Below, in pieces: positions 8,881 through 17,406 of a stretch of DNA of 64,000 nucleotides (position 1 is its first letter; the number at the start of each line of letters is the position of its first letter). The position numbers and the translations under genes are program-made. The notes beneath the pieces are model-generated. The model was not told the DNA's origin. It saw only the letters and a list, made by a program, of their open reading frames with translations, and did not search any database. This DNA is from DASVUC01 sp038237225 (lineage in GTDB: Bacteria; Planctomycetota; Phycisphaerae; Tepidisphaerales; Tepidisphaeraceae), in NCBI GenBank assembly GCA_038237225.1, contig JBBRYX010000003.1, forward strand, positions 207,759 through 271,758, read 5' to 3'.

Positions 8881-9091
8881 ATCTATATCACTGTGCAAGA
8901 TCACGGGCCGTTCGTGGTCATCCCGAGAGGGTGTGAGTCTTTAGTAGCATGGGCGTCTCGCCCATGTTCTTCTGAAGAACATGGGCAAGACGCCCATGCT
9001 ACTGTTGAAAAGGTCACAACCTCTGAGGTACTCCGAAGCATCTGCCTGGTGAGCAATTCAGGCCAGATCCTTCGGAGTACGTCAGGATGAC
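8881..9091. repeat. Composite nested palindromic element, copy 1
   Basis: A 211 bp stretch that matches 24812-25014 over nearly its whole length: TATATCACTG(T/C)GCAAGATCACG, then GTTCGT(G/T)GTCATCC(C/T)GAGAG, then a REP-like hairpin, then TCACAA(C/G)CTCTGAGGTA(C/A)TCCGAAGCATCT and a final arm with GATCCTTC and GGAGTA. The outer parts are themselves inverted: GTCATCC near the left, GGATGAC at the right end, and a TACTCCGAAG...CTTCGGAGTA hairpin. It therefore looks like one palindromic repeat interrupted by another. Confidence 0.8.
8944..9002. repeat. REP-like hairpin 1 (GTAGCATGGGCG family)
   Basis: Inverted arms GTAGCATGGGCGTCTCGCCC and its complement, with a second inner hairpin ATGTTCTTC/GAAGAACAT. 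One of six related elements in the window, always between genes. This copy is nested in the 8881-9091 composite. Confidence 0.85.
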
Positions 9092-9209
9092 AATCAGCGC
9101 CGAATCGCGCACAGCCATTTCGCATGACACCTTTTGGATTCGCGCTTTTGCTGACATGATCTGTCTGACGCTCAATAAATCATTCGGAGGCGATATTTGA
9201 TTCGTCGAG

Positions 9210-9674
9210 TTGCTCCAATCGCCATCAAGTCAACGCCGCCAGGCCGCCGATGAACCTTTCGTGAGTTCTTCGGATACGAAGATCGATGACAGACGCGCTG
9301 CGCCCCGGTTCCCCCGGCAATCGGTCGCACAGCTTGTGCTCTGTCCCGCCGGCCGCCGCAAGGCCCGGATGAACGTCACGGTGGAAGATTACTCCGCCAC
9401 CGGAATCGGTGTCACGCATGCCGAGCCGCTGCCGCTGGGACAGATGTACATCGTGATCGAGCCGTACGTCACGCGCGGAGGCTCCACCATCTACACCGTC
9501 GTGCGCTGCGACCAGAAGCTGGATGGCACCTATAGCATCGGCATGCACGTTTCCAGCACGTTTCGCGATCCCATGGAGCAGATGATGGATGAGGTGATCC
9601 CGCTGCCGAACTTGAATGGATCCAGGGGTTGGATGAAGAAGATCCTTGACGGGCTTTTCTCGGGCCGCGCGTAA
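9210..9674 (+). CDS. PilZ domain protein, probable cyclic-di-GMP receptor
   Basis: A 154-residue protein (if started at TTG 9210; a GTG at 9261 is an alternative). It contains a single PilZ domain with both binding motifs: RAAPR (R-x-x-x-R) shortly after the N-terminus and DYSATG (D-x-S-x-x-G) about 35 residues later. The rest is a small beta barrel (VIEPYVTRGG, YSIGMHVSS). PilZ domains bind cyclic-di-GMP and alter motility, adhesion or exopolysaccharide output. With no effector domain attached, it would act through a partner. It stands alone, 73 bases upstream of the LEPR lipase gene. Confidence 0.8.
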   Translation: MLQSPSSQRRQAADEPFVSSSDTKIDDRRAAPRFPRQSVAQLVLCPAGRRKARMNVTVEDYSATGIGVTHAEPLPLGQMYIVIEPYVTRGGSTIYTVVRCDQKLDGTYSIGMHVSSTFRDPMEQMMDEVIPLPNLNGSRGWMKKILDGLFSGRA

Positions 9675-9746
9675 AGAACTTGGGTTTTTGTTTCCCAAAC
9701 CTGCCGCGGTCCATTACCCTGAGCTGCGCAAGTTAAAGCAGCGGCC

Positions 9747-11732
9747 ATGGGTGATTCTACTACGAGAAAGGTTGACCGAAGCGTTTGCATCGAGTTACTC
9801 GAGCCGCGCAGGCTTCTCGCCGGCGTCACCGTCATCACCCACGGGTTCCAATTCAGTTCTGGTTCCGTGAACTGGCTCATCGCGATGGAGAGCGCGCTGG
9901 CGAGCAAGATGGGCGGCGCGAACGTCTATCGGATGACGATCACCAACACCTCGAACCCCACCGTCAGCGCCTTCTCCCTGATCAGCGCGGGTGGGACGGC
10001 CACGGGCGAAGCCATCGTCGACGTCAACTGGAGCGCCGTGGCCAACAACGTTTTCTTTCCCTCGATCACCACCGCCACGATCGCGAGCCTGATCAAGCCG
10101 TACCTCACAACCGCGCGGAACCTTCCGGGAGATCCGCTCACCGCGCATCCGTTTTCCGAGCTTCCGATTCACATCGCGGGTCACTCGCGCGGCGGCTCGC
10201 TGGTGGCGGATCTCGCGCGAAAGCTGGCCGCCGATGGGCTGTGGGTCGATACGCTGACGCTGTGGGATCCGGTTCCGGTGGGGGGCGATCCAGCGGTGTC
10301 GGTCGCGGATAACGTCGTGTTTGCCGACAACATTTATCAGAACAACGCATCACCCGCGGGATCAGCGACGGCGGGAGCGCATAACCTGAATCTCTCCGGC
10401 ATCTCAGGCGTCGGTCACTCTGAGATTCACGCTTTTTACGAAGGCACGATCAACCGTGCCGCGACAAACGATGGGGACGGGATCACGATCAACAACAACT
10501 GGTACACGACCTCCAACGCGCCCCGCGCGACGACGGGCTACGACTGGTCGCGGATTGGCGCGGCGAGTCCTCCCGCGGATGGGATCAGCATCCTTGCCGG
10601 AGGGTCTGCCGCTCGCACGCACATCAGCGTCACGTCATCAACGCCATGGGCGAACGTCGGCTCAGTCAATCTGAGTGGCGATTCCGCGGGCCTCATCGCG
10701 AACAGCAATGGGCTCAACATCACGTACCGTTATCAGGACTCCAGTGCAGCCGGCGGCGCGAACGTCAGCTTCTTCCTCGACAACAACACAAATCCGTTGG
10801 ATGGATTTGCGCGGACCTATGGTTCCACCGCATCGCTCGGGACGACGGGCGTCACGCCAAATGTCTCGACGAATCGATCCTTCCCGATCACCTGGACGAG
10901 CAGCGGCCTGACCGAAGGCACCTACCGGATCGCCGCAAAGATCACCAACCCTGCGGGAGAGACGCGCTATGCCTATCTGCCGCGCGCGCTCTACATCACG
11001 CCCGGCGGCGCGGAGATCATGAACAAATGGTTCAGCAATGATCTTGCGAATCTATCATGGGTCAGCGCCGGTAATTTCACGCCCGGTGGAATGCCCGTTG
11101 CCAACGATCATGTTTTTGTTCCCACCGGCTCGGTTACCATCCCGACCGATCCGAGTAACCTGTCACTCGTCCTCGGCGCTACCGCAAAGGTTACCGCTGA
11201 AACGACCCAGCACCTGCTCGCGCTAACTCTCGCCAACGGCGCGAATCTGAATCTGAAGGACCATGATCTCATCGTCACCACAGCCAGCTTCTCCACCCTC
11301 CAGGCGCTGGTCCTCCAGGGCTTCCAAGCGACTACCGGCATCACCAGCTCCACCAGCAACGGCACCCAGATCCTCGCCCTGTTCGACAATGCCCTCGCAG
11401 GATTCCCCGACTATCCCCCCGGCCCCCCCGGCAGCGGCAATTCCATTGCCGCTGGATCCATCGTGGGCAAATACACCTACGTCGGCGACACCAACATGGA
11501 CGGCCAGGTGACCGCGCAGGATTACACCGCCATCGATGCCAACCTCGGCACCAGCGTCAATCCCGGCATTGCATGGTTCTACGGCGACACCAATTTTGAT
11601 GGCGCGACCACGCCGCAGGACTACACCGGCATCGATGCCAGTCTCGGACTTGGGGTGGGGGATCCGCTGGCCATGCCATTGGCGCCCGCTGGGTTGTCGC
11701 TGAAAAAAGACGAGCCTTCAGTTTTGGAATAG
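9747..11732 (+). CDS. LEPR-motif secreted lipase-like alpha/beta hydrolase with C-terminal dockerin-like repeats
   Basis: A 661-residue protein. Residues 15-26 (IELLEPRRLLAG) are a near-perfect planctomycete LEPR-XLL motif. The catalytic part is an alpha/beta hydrolase: TVITHGFQ near the N-terminus (oxyanion region) and HIAGHSRGG about residues 142-150, the G-x-S-x-G nucleophile elbow. DPVPVGG and GVGHSEI are candidate sites for the acid and His. The middle is beta-rich and may bind ligand or give length. Residues about 578-635 hold two copies of the pattern GDTNxDGxxTxQDYTxID, which resembles dockerin type I calcium-binding repeats. It is probably an exported esterase or lipase. The substrate and dockerin partner are unknown; no cohesin is in view. 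Confidence 0.75.
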   Translation: MGDSTTRKVDRSVCIELLEPRRLLAGVTVITHGFQFSSGSVNWLIAMESALASKMGGANVYRMTITNTSNPTVSAFSLISAGGTATGEAIVDVNWSAVANNVFFPSITTATIASLIKPYLTTARNLPGDPLTAHPFSELPIHIAGHSRGGSLVADLARKLAADGLWVDTLTLWDPVPVGGDPAVSVADNVVFADNIYQNNASPAGSATAGAHNLNLSGISGVGHSEIHAFYEGTINRAATNDGDGITINNNWYTTSNAPRATTGYDWSRIGAASPPADGISILAGGSAARTHISVTSSTPWANVGSVNLSGDSAGLIANSNGLNITYRYQDSSAAGGANVSFFLDNNTNPLDGFARTYGSTASLGTTGVTPNVSTNRSFPITWTSSGLTEGTYRIAAKITNPAGETRYAYLPRALYITPGGAEIMNKWFSNDLANLSWVSAGNFTPGGMPVANDHVFVPTGSVTIPTDPSNLSLVLGATAKVTAETTQHLLALTLANGANLNLKDHDLIVTTASFSTLQALVLQGFQATTGITSSTSNGTQILALFDNALAGFPDYPPGPPGSGNSIAAGSIVGKYTYVGDTNMDGQVTAQDYTAIDANLGTSVNPGIAWFYGDTNFDGATTPQDYTGIDASLGLGVGDPLAMPLAPAGLSLKKDEPSVLE

Positions 11733-11799
11733 ATCCGGCGGGCCATTTGGTTTGGGAAAGAATCTGTTCGGGGGCGGCGGTCTTCACAAATAAATTCGC

Positions 11800-12195
11800 T
11801 CACGCGGATGGCTTGTCCTTCGGCGTTTCCTGCCATTCAACACGCGGCGCATCACCCCACAAGCTTTCCAGATCGTAGAACAGCCGCGCTTCGCCGTTGA
11901 AGACGTGCACGACCACGTCAACGAAGTCGATGAGCATCCAGGTTTCACCTTCGACGCCGGATTGAGTGAGCGCCCGGAAGCCGTTCTGTCCGCCGAACTC
12001 GGCCGCGTCATCGCAGACCGTGCGCATTTGCCGCGCGCTGGTGCCGGTAGCCAGGACAAAGAAATCGGTGATTGGGGAGACGCCGCGCAGGTCGAGAACG
12101 ACGACGTTCGTGCAGCGCGTGGCGGCTGCGAGCTTCGCAACGTCAATTGCAAATTTTCGTCCTGCCGCTGTCCGCTGATCCACTTTCATATTCAT
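11800..12195 (-). CDS. rsfS: Ribosome silencing factor RsfS
   Basis: A 131-residue protein of the RsfS/Iojap/C7orf30 family. The pattern VVVLDLRGVSPITDFFVLATGTSARQ is the family core, followed by WMLIDFVDVVVHVF and the terminal YDLESLWGDA, all diagnostic. RsfS binds ribosomal protein uL14 on the 50S subunit and blocks subunit joining during starvation. Length is typical. In many bacteria it neighbours nadD or rlmH, but here it stands alone, converging on the LEPR hydrolase gene. Confidence 0.93.
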   Translation of the reverse strand: MNMKVDQRTAAGRKFAIDVAKLAAATRCTNVVVLDLRGVSPITDFFVLATGTSARQMRTVCDDAAEFGGQNGFRALTQSGVEGETWMLIDFVDVVVHVFNGEARLFYDLESLWGDAPRVEWQETPKDKPSA

Positions 12196-12295
12196 TGCCC
12201 GTGTGATGATTGCCTCCGGTTGAAGATAGCTTTAGAAGCGGCAAATGCCATGCCTCGATGGAAGGAATCAGTCCAAGGCAATCGGATGTCGCGGC

Positions 12296-12368
12296 TTGCA
12301 GGGGCGACGCGAAGCGTCGAGATCACGGGTCATTCGCGGCTGCGCCGCGATCGCGACGCAGCGTCGCC
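12296..12368. repeat. GC-rich palindromic repeat (GGCGACGC family)
   Basis: Nested inverted repeats GGGGCGACGCGAAGCGTCG and GCGGCTGCGCCGC, closed by GCGACGCAGCGTCGCC. Related stretches occur at 18872-18895, 44622-44661 and 45336-45380, each starting GTAG(C/G)GGCGACGC or similar. It lies directly after the stop of the PEP-CTERM gene (minus strand) and could also act as a transcription block there. Confidence 0.65.
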
Positions 12369-12369
12369 A

Positions 12370-13128
12370 TTACGAAACCCTTTGACGTCGCTTTGTGAAG
12401 AAGGAGCCTCCGCAGCATGCGGCGACGAGCAGAATGGCGCTCGGTTCGGGAATGGAAGTCGCCGTCACGGTGAGACTTGGTCGTACGGCGGGATTGCCGA
12501 AGTTGCGGGAGGTAAACAGCATGCTCACGGTGCTGTCGGCGGCAAGCAGGCGAAGGCTCACGGGTCCGCCGCCGGCCAGGTCGGAGAAGAACGATGAGTT
12601 GCTCGCCAGCGCGTTGGTGCTGGTGCTGCCGTTCGTTCCGTTGTAGTTAAACGTGCCGAGTGCTTGATCGGCGGCGCTAAGAAATGGGGGAAGCGATGTG
12701 TAGGTAATGCCGTCAGTCCCGGGGCCGGCGGGTGTTCCGCTGCCTTCGATCCAGGAATCATTCTCCATCCACCGCACCGCGAACTGGCCCGCGGTGTTCG
12801 GATTGTAACTTGGAGAGACCGGGGCAACGGGGGTCAGTTGCAGGGTCGCGGACTGAACCGACCAGTTGCCGGCGCCAAAGGTGGTGTCGAACAGCGACTT
12901 CGCGGAAGTCAGATCAAACCGCAGCAGCGCCTGGAATTCCCCGTTCGGCTGGGCACTCGCCGAGACCTCAACCGACCCGCCCTGGCCGAAGCTATTGTTT
13001 GGTTGATTGGAGCTGACGTAGGTGTCGGCGACAGGCGATAAGCTCGAGCTGCTGGAAGCGCGAGCGGAGATTACCGACGCCAGCGTCAGCGTGATCGCAA
13101 GAATCCAGCCAAACTCATACTGCCCCAT
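12370..13128 (-). CDS. PEP-CTERM sorted exported protein with DNRLRE/CBM96-like domain
   Basis: A 252-residue protein. The ATG at 13128 follows AGGAGAGAG; a second ATG 15 bases upstream is less well placed. The N-terminus (FGWILAITLTLASVISARA) is a cleavable signal peptide. The body starts SPVADTYVSSNQPNNSFGQGG, typical of the DNRLRE/CBM96 beta-sandwich ('AD.yv....p..n.G.'), and runs to RPSLTVTAT. The C-terminus is IPEPSAILLVAACCGGSFF followed by KRRQR, a textbook PEP-CTERM signal (PEP, hydrophobic helix, basic tail). It is expected to be exported, processed by an exosortase and left in the exopolysaccharide or cell envelope. No exosortase is in the window. Confidence 0.85.
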   Translation of the reverse strand: MGQYEFGWILAITLTLASVISARASSSSSLSPVADTYVSSNQPNNSFGQGGSVEVSASAQPNGEFQALLRFDLTSAKSLFDTTFGAGNWSVQSATLQLTPVAPVSPSYNPNTAGQFAVRWMENDSWIEGSGTPAGPGTDGITYTSLPPFLSAADQALGTFNYNGTNGSTSTNALASNSSFFSDLAGGGPVSLRLLAADSTVSMLFTSRNFGNPAVRPSLTVTATSIPEPSAILLVAACCGGSFFTKRRQRVS

Positions 13129-13307
13129 GCTCTCTCTCCTCATCAGTTCCGATGAATCCTACGCCAGACCAGAAAATTCCCAAGATAATTCTGAGCTATT
13201 CCATCCCTGAACGACCGGAAAACACCCAATGTTCTCGTGCCGGCGGGCGCCGAAGCTTGGTTTTCCGCAAACTGAGGTAAAATGGAGAAAGCAGAGTTGG
13301 ACTCTCC

Positions 13308-15617
13308 ATGGTTGATCCGGCTGATATCGCAAGAAGTGACGGCAAGCGACGCGCGAGCTCGCTCGCATTTCGTTACGGCGTCGCGCTTGTGCTGGTCATG
13401 CTGGCGACGGGCGTTCGCTGGATGATCTTTCACTATGACCAAGGGCGGTCGCCTTTCCTGGTGTACTTCCCGGTCGTGATGGCGGTGGCGCTTTTTGCCG
13501 GGGTGGGACCGGCAATCGTTGCGATCTGTTTGAGCGCGATTTCCGCAACCCACTGGTTGCCACCATCGGCGGGCTGGCTGGAGAAGCCTGATGACCTTTT
13601 TACCCTGCTCGTCTTCCTGATCGTGTGCGGCGTGCAGATCGTTTTGTGCGAAACTTTCCGTCGCACGCGGTCATTGTCGCAAAACACGGCGGCGGCGCTG
13701 GCGGAAAGCGAGAAGCGCTTTCGAATGCTCTGCGAAAGCGCTCCGGTCGGCATCGCGCTTTCGCGTCGCGGCACGCTGCTGTACATCAACCCTCCGTATC
13801 GCCGGATGTTTGGATACCCGGATGATATGAAGCTTGAGGGAACCAGCGTTCTCGAACAGGTGGCGCCGTCGCACCGGGAGATCGTGCGTGAGAATATTCG
13901 CCGCCGGTTCGAGGGCGAGGAAGTGGTTACGCAATACGAGCTTGTGGGGGTCCGCAGGGATGGGCAGGAGTTTCCTTACATCGTCAACGTCGGTCGCGTT
14001 GAGCTGGAGAACGGCACCGCCACCGTCGCGTTCATCAGCGACATCACCGCGCGCAAGCGCACCGAAGCGGCGCTGGCGCACAGCGAGAGCCAGCACCGCG
14101 CGTTTTTCGATATCGTTTCCGTCGGGCTGGCGGAGGCGGAATGGGGTGGCTTTCGCCTGCTCCGAGTGAACGACCGCTTTTGCAGTCTGACCGGATACAG
14201 CCGCGATCAGTTGCTGGGCCTTAACGTGCTGGAGCTGACCCACCCGGATGATCGCGATCGCGAGATCATCGAGCGCGAGGAACTCCTGGCGGAACAGCGG
14301 TCTTATTACGAAGTCGAGAAGCGCTACATCCGGCAAGATGGGTCGATCGTTTGGGTCAATGTCAGCGTCACCGCGGTTAAAGATTCCGAGGACCGACCGG
14401 TGTGCGTGGCCGCCGTGATTCAGGATATTTCCGACCGCAAACGGGTGGAGCAGGATCGCGAGGCGCTGCTGAAGAGCGAACAATCCGCCCGTGCCGCGGC
14501 AGAACATGCCAGCCAGGCGAAGGACCAGTTTCTCGCGGCACTGTCGCATGAGTTGCGGACGCCGCTGACGCCAGTGCTTTTGACGACATCGCTGCTCGAG
14601 GCTCAGCAGGATCTGCCGGTGCAGGTTCGACAGGATCTAGCGGTCATCCGCCGAAACGTTGAGCTTGAGGCGAGGCTGATCGACGATCTGCTCGACCTCA
14701 CGCGTGTGGCGCGCGGCAAGCTGCAACTGCATCGAGAAGTGACGGATGCGCACGTGCTGCTTCAGAATGCCGCGGAGGTTTGCCGGCATGCGCCGGGCGG
14801 GCGGATCGAGCTGCAATTGCCCGCGGAACGATGCACGGTGAATGTTGACTCCGCGCGTTTCCAGCAGGTGTTCTGGAACCTGCTGAACAACGCCAAGAAG
14901 TTCACGCCGGAGGAAGGGCGGATCATCGTTCGTTCTTCGAATCCGGATGAAGAGACGCTGCGGATCGAAGTGACAGACAACGGGAGCGGCATCGACCCGC
15001 ATGTGCTGCCGAACATCTTCGACGCATTCGTGCAGGGCGGCATGGAGGGCAGGCCGAAGTCCGGCCTCGGGCTTGGGCTCGCGATTTGCCAGGCGATTGT
15101 GAACGCTCATCGCGGAAGCATCTCCGCCAGCAGCGAAGGCAAAGGCAAAGGCGCAACCTTCCGCGTTGAAATGGCAACGGTCTCCGCCGCCAAAAATGAT
15201 GGCGACCGACCCGCGGCAGGCTTATCGGAGATTAACAACCCGATCGAGCGCTCCCTTTCCATTCTGCTCGTCGAGGACAACCTGAGCACTCTCGGCATCA
15301 TGCACCGGATCCTCGTCGGCATGGGCCATCGCGTCTCACCCGCGTCCACCGTCCAAGGGGCGCTCGAGCTTGCGGGACGAGAAAAGCACGATCTTCTCGT
15401 CAGCGATCTGGGCCTGCCTGATGGCACAGGCTATGAGCTGATGCAGACCCTGCGCGAGCGCTATCGCGTTACCGGCGTCGCCCTGTCCGGGTACGGTATG
15501 GAAGAGGACATCCGCCGCAGCCTGGAAGCAGGATTTAGCGAGCATCTTACGAAGCCGATCGATTTACCGAGGTTGAAGCAGTGCCTTGCGCGCTGCGCAA
15601 CCGCCAGGCGCGGTTAA
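13308..15617 (+). CDS. Hybrid sensor histidine kinase, membrane N-terminus, two PAS domains, receiver domain
   Basis: A 769-residue protein. Residues about 20-115 have three to four membrane segments resembling the DUF4118/KdpD-type sensor region. Two PAS domains follow (about 130-250 and 255-385, each ending in a PAC-like DIT/DISxRKRxE). HisKA carries the phospho-acceptor in LAALSHELRTPLTP (His about 414), then HATPase_c with N-box NLLNNAKKFT, DNGSGIDP and GLGLGLAI. The C-terminal receiver (about 655-765) has the phospho-Asp in LLVSDLGLPDG (about D700) and a Lys in EHLTKPID. It senses an unknown signal and probably relays phosphate to an unlinked partner. The TPR-GT9 gene follows 40 bases after the stop. 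Confidence 0.9.
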   Translation: MVDPADIARSDGKRRASSLAFRYGVALVLVMLATGVRWMIFHYDQGRSPFLVYFPVVMAVALFAGVGPAIVAICLSAISATHWLPPSAGWLEKPDDLFTLLVFLIVCGVQIVLCETFRRTRSLSQNTAAALAESEKRFRMLCESAPVGIALSRRGTLLYINPPYRRMFGYPDDMKLEGTSVLEQVAPSHREIVRENIRRRFEGEEVVTQYELVGVRRDGQEFPYIVNVGRVELENGTATVAFISDITARKRTEAALAHSESQHRAFFDIVSVGLAEAEWGGFRLLRVNDRFCSLTGYSRDQLLGLNVLELTHPDDRDREIIEREELLAEQRSYYEVEKRYIRQDGSIVWVNVSVTAVKDSEDRPVCVAAVIQDISDRKRVEQDREALLKSEQSARAAAEHASQAKDQFLAALSHELRTPLTPVLLTTSLLEAQQDLPVQVRQDLAVIRRNVELEARLIDDLLDLTRVARGKLQLHREVTDAHVLLQNAAEVCRHAPGGRIELQLPAERCTVNVDSARFQQVFWNLLNNAKKFTPEEGRIIVRSSNPDEETLRIEVTDNGSGIDPHVLPNIFDAFVQGGMEGRPKSGLGLGLAICQAIVNAHRGSISASSEGKGKGATFRVEMATVSAAKNDGDRPAAGLSEINNPIERSLSILLVEDNLSTLGIMHRILVGMGHRVSPASTVQGALELAGREKHDLLVSDLGLPDGTGYELMQTLRERYRVTGVALSGYGMEEDIRRSLEAGFSEHLTKPIDLPRLKQCLARCATARRG

Positions 15618-15657
15618 TCGGGTTCATGTCGAGGGGAAAGCGCTTAAGATTCACGGG

Positions 15658-17403
15658 ATGTCCGATTCTCGGCAAATCGACGAGACGCTCGCAACTGCGG
15701 TTCGTCACCAGCAGGCGGGTCGACTGGGGCAAGCGGATTCGCTTTACCGACAAATCCTGACGATCGAATCGGATCATCCCGATGCGCTGCACCTGCTCGG
15801 CGTGACCATGATCCTTCGCAACCGTTTTGATGCTGCGGTCGAGCTGATCTCCAAAGCCATTGCGGTCGCGCCAACGGCTGCGATGTTTCACTACAACCTC
15901 GGATTGGCGTTGGCGTCGATGGGAAAGTGGGCCGATGCGATCAGCTCCTATCGTCAGGCGTTTGAGCTTGATCCGTGCCATCACATGGCCGCTGCGAATC
16001 TCGGAGATGCCCTTAAAAATCTGCATCGCTTTGCCGAGTCGGAAGAGGCGTACCGCCAGGCGCTGCGCCTTGATCCCGCGCAGGCAGATGTGCAAAACAA
16101 CCTTGGCATCGCGTTGCAGGCGCAAGGGAAACTAAGCGATGCCGAGAACGCGTATCGAGCCGCGCTCCAGATCAATTCTGAAATGGTGGCCGCGTACAAC
16201 AACCTTTCGCGCCTGCGGAGACAGCAGAACCGATTTGACGAAGCGATCGACTTCGCGAAAACAGGTCTGCGGATGTCCCCCAATCTGGTGGAACTGCATT
16301 TCAACCTCGGCTCAGCGCTGCTGGCCACGGGACGGCCGGAGGAAGCGGCAGGGGAGTTAGAGTTAGCCGTACGACTTCGTCCTGATCATCTGCCGGCGAT
16401 CAACGGGCTGGGGCAGGCGCTGAAAGCGTGCGGCCGCTATATCGACGCGATGGATGCCTACAACCGAGTGTTGTCGCTCGCGCCGGATTACACCGATGCG
16501 CATGTGAACAAGGGAATCCTCCTCCTGCTCCTCGGCGATTTGGCGGCAGGGTTTCGCGAGTACGAATGGCGGTGGCGCTGGCCGGCCTTTGCCGCCGAAC
16601 TGTCAAAGTACGCCATGCCGCTGTGGGATGGATCGGACTTATCGGGCAAGACAATCCTGATCCACTCCGAGCAGGGTCTTGGCGATACCCTCCAGTTTGT
16701 GCGCTTCGCGAAGATGCTGAAGAGCCGGGGCGCCCAGCAGGTGATCCTCGCCTGTCAGGAGACGCTGGTGGAATTGATGAAGCGCGTGCCCGGATTGGAT
16801 GACGTGATTGCACGCACCGCGCCATTGCCGCCGCACGATGTGCAGTGTCCTCTGATGCGATTGCCGCATTTGCTCAAGACGACGCTGAAGACCGTACCGG
16901 CGGAGATGCCCTACATTGCGTCCGAGCCGTCTCGCGGCACCCGGCCGTGGTCCATCGGCGTCTGCTGGTCGTCCAATGCGAATCATCCCGAGGGTGCTCG
17001 GAAGAATCTCCCACTCGAGAAGCTGGCCGCGCTTGGCGTCCTGACCCCGGCCCACTTCCACAGCCTCCAAATGGGCCCGGCGGCGCAGGAGCTTCAGACG
17101 GCGAATCTGCCGTTCAAGGTGCAGGATGACACCCGTCAAATCAGCGATTTCAGTGACACCGCCGCCCTCGTCTCCGATCTCGATGTTGTTGTCTCCGTCG
17201 ACACCGCCGTCTGTCACCTCGCCGGCGCCATGGGAAAACCGACATTCACGCTATTGCCCCACGACGCCGACTGGCGCTGGTTGGTCAACCGTGGTGACTC
17301 TCCGTGGTATCCAATCATGCGCCTGATCCGCCAGCCCAAGCGAGGCGACTGGGACAGCGTCATCGCACAACTCTTAGTCGAACTCCAAAAAATGCGGCAG
17401 TAG
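15658..17403 (+). CDS. TPR protein with C-terminal GT9-like glycosyltransferase domain
   Basis: A 581-residue protein. About 300 residues of tetratricopeptide repeats (for example MFHYNLGLALASMGKWADA, VQNNLGIALQAQGKLSDA) are followed by a domain of about 250 residues with KTILIHSEQGLGDTLQF, IGVCWSSN and VVSVDTAVCHLAGAMGKPT, the pattern of heptosyltransferase/GT9-like domains found behind TPRs in many bacteria. It may glycosylate proteins or lipids; neither donor nor acceptor is known. The ATG at 15658 was preferred because it starts the TPR region and lies outside the upstream kinase gene. The gene shares a direction and short gap with the histidine kinase. Confidence 0.85.
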   Translation: MSDSRQIDETLATAVRHQQAGRLGQADSLYRQILTIESDHPDALHLLGVTMILRNRFDAAVELISKAIAVAPTAAMFHYNLGLALASMGKWADAISSYRQAFELDPCHHMAAANLGDALKNLHRFAESEEAYRQALRLDPAQADVQNNLGIALQAQGKLSDAENAYRAALQINSEMVAAYNNLSRLRRQQNRFDEAIDFAKTGLRMSPNLVELHFNLGSALLATGRPEEAAGELELAVRLRPDHLPAINGLGQALKACGRYIDAMDAYNRVLSLAPDYTDAHVNKGILLLLLGDLAAGFREYEWRWRWPAFAAELSKYAMPLWDGSDLSGKTILIHSEQGLGDTLQFVRFAKMLKSRGAQQVILACQETLVELMKRVPGLDDVIARTAPLPPHDVQCPLMRLPHLLKTTLKTVPAEMPYIASEPSRGTRPWSIGVCWSSNANHPEGARKNLPLEKLAALGVLTPAHFHSLQMGPAAQELQTANLPFKVQDDTRQISDFSDTAALVSDLDVVVSVDTAVCHLAGAMGKPTFTLLPHDADWRWLVNRGDSPWYPIMRLIRQPKRGDWDSVIAQLLVELQKMRQ

Positions 17404-17406
17404 AAG

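Noticed and set aside
8866..9125. Short overlapping frames on both strands through the first composite repeat (ASRPCSSEEHGQDAHAT-type peptides)
   Set aside because: These peptides are translations of a palindromic REP-like element, which reads similarly on both strands, not genes.
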